Source: Dicaeum eximium | Taxonomy: Eukaryota > Chordata > Aves > Passeriformes > Dicaeidae | DNA: 64,000 bases | NCBI GenBank assembly: GCA_013396995.1 | Contig: VWZP01010289.1 | Location: 44,249-108,248, forward strand | Reading direction: 5' to 3' | Shown here: piece by piece, positions 63,829-64,000 of the stretch | Position numbering within the stretch: the first letter of the stretch is position 1 | Layout: every line of letters begins with the position of its first letter | Translations under genes and position numbers: made by a program | The notes under the pieces: model-generated | Database searches by the model: none | What the model was told of the DNA's origin: nothing | The model's input: the letters and a program-made list of their open reading frames with translations, nothing else

Positions 63829-64000
63829 CTATATGCAGAGAAGAAGAAAAAGCAGAAGAGGAAGAAAAAGAATCAGCACGTTTATAAAAGGAAAGTATTT
63901 AGGGAAGGGGGGAGGGGGAGGCACGCGTCTGCTTCCATATAAACAGCCCTCCCCTCGCCTGCCTGGCAGCACCATCCCCGCCCGCCTGCAGCCGGGTTTG
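63829..64000 (-). promoter_or_regulatory. SAMD11: Acceptor tract and possible promoter-like sequence before the MSKG exon
   Basis: On minus, bases 63890-63829 form a pyrimidine tract (TTCTTTTTCTTCCTCTTC-like) ending CATATAG, a good splice acceptor. Further up are a GC box (GGGCGGGG, about 63975-63982) and a TTTATATGG at 63943-63935. On plus the same spot reads TATAAA at 63938-63943. The acceptor is well supported; promoter activity is speculation. Confidence 0.5.

Noticed and set aside
1..64000. A second gene such as NOC2L or KLHL17, expected neighbours of SAMD11
   Set aside because: No recognisable segment of either is present; they should lie outside the window.
1..64000. Endogenous retrovirus or intact LINE coding region
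   Set aside because: No reverse transcriptase, protease or gag-like segments were seen; only short CR1 tails.

Overview
This is vertebrate nuclear DNA, almost certainly avian. It carries many degraded CR1-type LINE 3' ends, is generally GC-rich with many G+C-rich minisatellites, and has two runs of N plus two single Ns from a draft assembly. There is no bacterial-type gene packing. The one protein-coding gene I can support is SAMD11 (sterile alpha motif domain containing 11), on the minus strand, occupying nearly the whole window.

Ten internal coding exons were joined by hand from recognisable protein sequence, GT-AG splice sites and compatible codon phases. In transcript order they are 63828-63737, 45879-45701, 43973-43923, 34149-34025, 21967-21875, 15617-15453, 11816-11666, 4708-4593, 4291-4213 and 4043-3316. 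They total 1779 nt with no stop, giving 586 full codons from the internal methionine in the first visible exon. The exons encoding the upstream SAND-like region lie above position 64000. I find no SAM-domain exons or stop codon in 1-3315, so they are probably below position 1. The gene is therefore partial at both ends.

Layout from low to high coordinates: 1-3315 is the intron after the last visible exon, with a 10-bp minisatellite, a G-tract hexamer repeat, an assembly gap and a CR1 remnant. 3316-4708 is a compact GC-rich block of three exons. 4709-21874 holds three mid-size introns with CpG-rich patches and homeodomain-motif clusters. 21968-45700 holds longer introns with many minisatellites, an AT-only island and the 51-nt exon. 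45880-63736 is an intron of about 18 kb with CR1 fragments, minisatellites and a CpG-rich block near its 5' end.

From knowledge of the family, SAMD11 is a nuclear SAM-domain protein of photoreceptors that works with SAMD7 and Polycomb repressive complex 1 to silence inappropriate genes, and CRX/OTX2 homeodomain factors drive expression of this family. The introns contain several clusters of TAATTA and TAATCC/GGATTA motifs that fit such control, but one sequence cannot show conservation or activity. I saw no tRNA, rRNA, CRISPR array, intact transposon or second protein-coding gene.
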